The position numbers and the translations under genes were made by a program. From NCBI GenBank assembly GCA_949987705.1, contig OX465281.1:201177112-201241111 (forward strand): 64,000 nt of DNA, given 5' to 3'. Source of the DNA: Thereva unica. Its lineage: Eukaryota > Arthropoda > Insecta > Diptera > Therevidae. The notes beneath the pieces were generated by a model. That model did no database searches and was not told where the DNA came from. It worked only from the letters and a program-made list of their open reading frames with translations. Positions 62,214 through 64,000 of this stretch are shown here, one piece after another; the first letter of the stretch is position 1; each line of letters begins with the position of its first letter.

Positions 62214-62880
62214 TAGGGTTGCCACATATTGAGATGGTCAAAGGAGGACAATCACCAAAAAAAATAGTGTTGAAATAAAAAAATTCAGTATATTAGTAAA
62301 TTAAAGATTTTTATTAATTCATTTTGCACAAATGGTGGTGTGATGGTGATAGTTTATAATGATTTGATAATTAATAATATATAGATACATAGTATTTATT
62401 TATTATGTCTGAACTTATATTTGGTATCTTTTTTTGCACATTTTAATAATTCAAGATCATTTTGTACAGTCTCAAAAAAATTGTAAGCAACTGCATTTAG
62501 AATTGCCGCTAATGAGCAGTTCTGATTTAATAAGCTCAGCGGAACACCTATTTCTTTCATCAGTCCACTTATTGTTCATTATAGAAAAAACACGCTCTAT
62601 AAACGATGATGATGCTGGTATGCTTAAAATATATGATAAAATTTTAAACAAATTATCATTATCTGTTGTGCTTTTAAAAATAATATTCCATTTATCGGTG
62701 GTACTACATGCTGTTTGCCAATCAGATGATTTGATAACATAGTTTAAATGTTCATTAACAAACACAAGTTCTTCAAAAACCTTGTCCATGTTGATATTAC
62801 AAATATTTAATAGCTCAACTATTTCAGCAAATATTTCGAAATTTGGCAATTTTGTTATTGAATTATCAATTTTTAAAGAC
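62214..62880 (-). pseudogene. hAT-family transposase C-terminal region, interrupted by RTE sequence
   Basis: The minus-strand frame from 62880 reads LKIDNSITKLPNFEIFAEIV, LLNICNINMDKVFEELVFVN, HLNYVIKSSDWQTACSTTDK, then LSYILSIPASSSFIERVFS, the hAT dimerisation signature ending in ERVFS, and a short tail. The frame ends near 62472; the natural tail probably continues after a frameshift at an A run. AGTTAGGGTTGCCACATATT at 62211-62230 resembles a hAT terminal repeat. It differs clearly from the hAT fragment at 1-381. Confidence 0.8.
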
Positions 62881-63320
62881 GTCGGTTCCAGAATAAGTAA
62901 AGCACGAAGCCCATATGCATGCCTGTTCCGCATATGGAGATCAACGCAGTTCTCAACTAATAACAAATTGCGGCTGTTCAACTCCAAAGTTAAGGCAGTT
63001 CTTTTGTACGGTTGCGAAACATGAAAAGTCACCCAATTTATCACAGGGCGCCTACAAGTCTTAATCAACAGATGCCTACGTCGTATCCTAAAAATCCGCT
63101 GGCAAGATAGAAGTTCAAATGAAGAACTATGGCGCCGTGCCGGCCAAGAAAGGATAGACGACCAAATCAGGCGAAGGAAATGGAATTGGATTAGCCACAC
63201 CTTGCGACGCATAATCGAAAAAATTTCCAAACAGGCCCTTGACTAGAATCCGCAAGGATTCCGTCGAGTCGGAAGATCTTGAACAACGTGGAGGAGGGCC
63301 CTACTAGCATAGGCCGCAAC
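62881..63320 (+). pseudogene. RTE-like LINE C-terminal fragment inserted in the hAT remnant
   Basis: It matches 3327-3790 closely: GTTCCAGAATAA(A/G)TAAAGCACGA, CATATGCATGCCTGTTCCGC, and [20 protein letters not shown]. Small indels and stops inactivate it. It is truncated at both ends; the true 3' tail is absent. Confidence 0.85.
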
Positions 63321-63432
63321 AACTGGGAGATCCTGGCTCTGGGCACTACCCCCCCCTGTTTTTCAGCTTCAAAACTATAGGCCGTAGCATAAAAGTTGCT
63401 GAAAATTATTCATAGGATTCATAGATAGGATT

Positions 63433-63913
63433 GGCCTCGGTAGTCTAGGGGTAAGGCGCCTGACTACTATCCCCAGAGGTCCCGGGTTCGATTCCCGGCG
63501 GTGCCACGGTCCTAGCCTTTCCCAATTTCCCGCCTACATAACTTTCCTTCTTTCTTCTTCCTTCTTTGCATTCCTGATTCCTCCTGTCATAGCCTTACTA
63601 GTTCTCTTCCCCGCTCCACCAAGCGCATGTCATCGGTTGGTTGATGAGATTCAACTCGTTTCAGGAGGCATAACACTCCAGCGAGTTGTTCTCGATGCCC
63701 CGAGTCAGAGTCGCGAAATGGTTGGGAGTAGGTGAAATAAAAATACCGCAGCTAGGTTGTGACAGTTCTTTCCTTCACTTCTCTCTCTATCTTCCGACTA
63801 GAGGCTGCTGTTCGACATTTCAAAAAAAAAAAAAAAAAATACATGGTCGACAGTACAAAGGGGCCTTCCCTAAGTCTCTAGTGTGTCACATAAAAAAAAA
63901 AAAAAAAAAATAG
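63433..63913 (+). mobile_element. SINE copy S6, full structure
   Basis: Head GGCCTCGGTAGTCTAGGGGT, B box GGTTCGATTCC at 63486, linker, core from 63631 (with a 2-base loss that breaks the CATCGG/CCGATG stem), tail with two A runs. ATAGGA occurs just before the head (63424) and just after the final A run (63911), a possible short target duplication. Confidence 0.9.
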
Positions 63914-64000
63914 GAAATTGTCCAAGCTTTCCAATTTTGTAATAAAAAAATATCAATTAGCTACTTTTTTTTGGAGAAAAAGGTGGTTGAAGTTGTAATT

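Noticed and set aside
62950..63230. N-terminal part of the 252-codon minus-strand ORF (62472-63230) as transposase
   Set aside because: This part is the antisense of an RTE fragment; only the portion below 62881 is hAT-derived, so the long ORF is a chance fusion.
1..64000. LTR retrotransposon or endogenous virus
   Set aside because: No integrase, aspartic protease, envelope-like frame or paired LTRs were seen; all RT sequences are of the non-LTR type.

Overview
The window is a piece of an insect nuclear genome. This is inferred from spliced genes with GT/AG introns, AT-rich DNA, and many copies of Jockey-, RTE- and I-clade LINEs, hAT, Tc1/mariner-like and TTAA-type DNA transposons, MITEs and a tRNA-derived SINE. 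The order cannot be settled from sequence alone; Diptera is a guess. There are no bacterial features, no rRNA genes, no CRISPR array and no recognisable LTR retrovirus-like element.

The one confident host gene is tripeptidyl-peptidase II (TPP2) on the + strand. Twelve exons can be joined between 9498 and 60778. They give one uninterrupted frame of 1039 residues, starting one residue before the catalytic His and ending at a natural stop codon. The N-terminal exons, including the catalytic Asp, lie upstream of the window. The oxyanion Asn and the nucleophile Ser are present. Introns are strongly bimodal: five of 57-75 bp and one of 386 bp, against four of 8.3, 10.5, 10.6 and 18.0 kb that are filled with transposable elements. 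A 111-bp segment at 45239-45349, inside the 18-kb intron, has good splice sites and keeps the TPP2 frame, so it is a candidate cassette exon.

Layout: 1-9497 upstream sequence (hAT fragment, Jockey LINE split by an RTE insertion, LINE endonuclease remnant, 81-bp tandem repeat, two SINEs). 9498-9741 exon a. 9742-20362 intron (LINE interrupted by a 929-bp TTAA element, inverted RTE debris, three MITEs). 20363-21784 five clustered exons. 21785-32295 intron (Jockey tail, MITE, and a complete 5.6-kb Jockey LINE nested in an RTE). 32296-32885 two exons. 32886-50859 intron (RTE and Jockey debris, a perfect 90-bp palindrome, a 1.18-kb hAT element, a complete 5.5-kb I element, MITEs, Tc1 remnant, SINEs). 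50860-52043 two exons. 52044-60309 intron (IS630/Tc1-type element with 21-bp subterminal repeats, LINE pieces, SINE). 60310-60778 last two exons and a polyadenylation signal. 60920-64000 downstream debris (hAT, RTE, SINE).

Several insertions can be proved by target-site duplications: RTE at 2345-3876, Jockey at 25112-30753, hAT at 35984-37162, I element at 38011-43483, TTAA element at 11905-12833 and a mariner-type MITE at 18651-18870. The region therefore gives a readable relative chronology of element activity. The most unusual items are the modular SINE with a conserved hairpin core, the TTAA element with a 97-bp perfect palindrome, the perfect 186-bp foldback at 35783-35968, and the candidate cassette exon. 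All boundaries and translations were read by eye.
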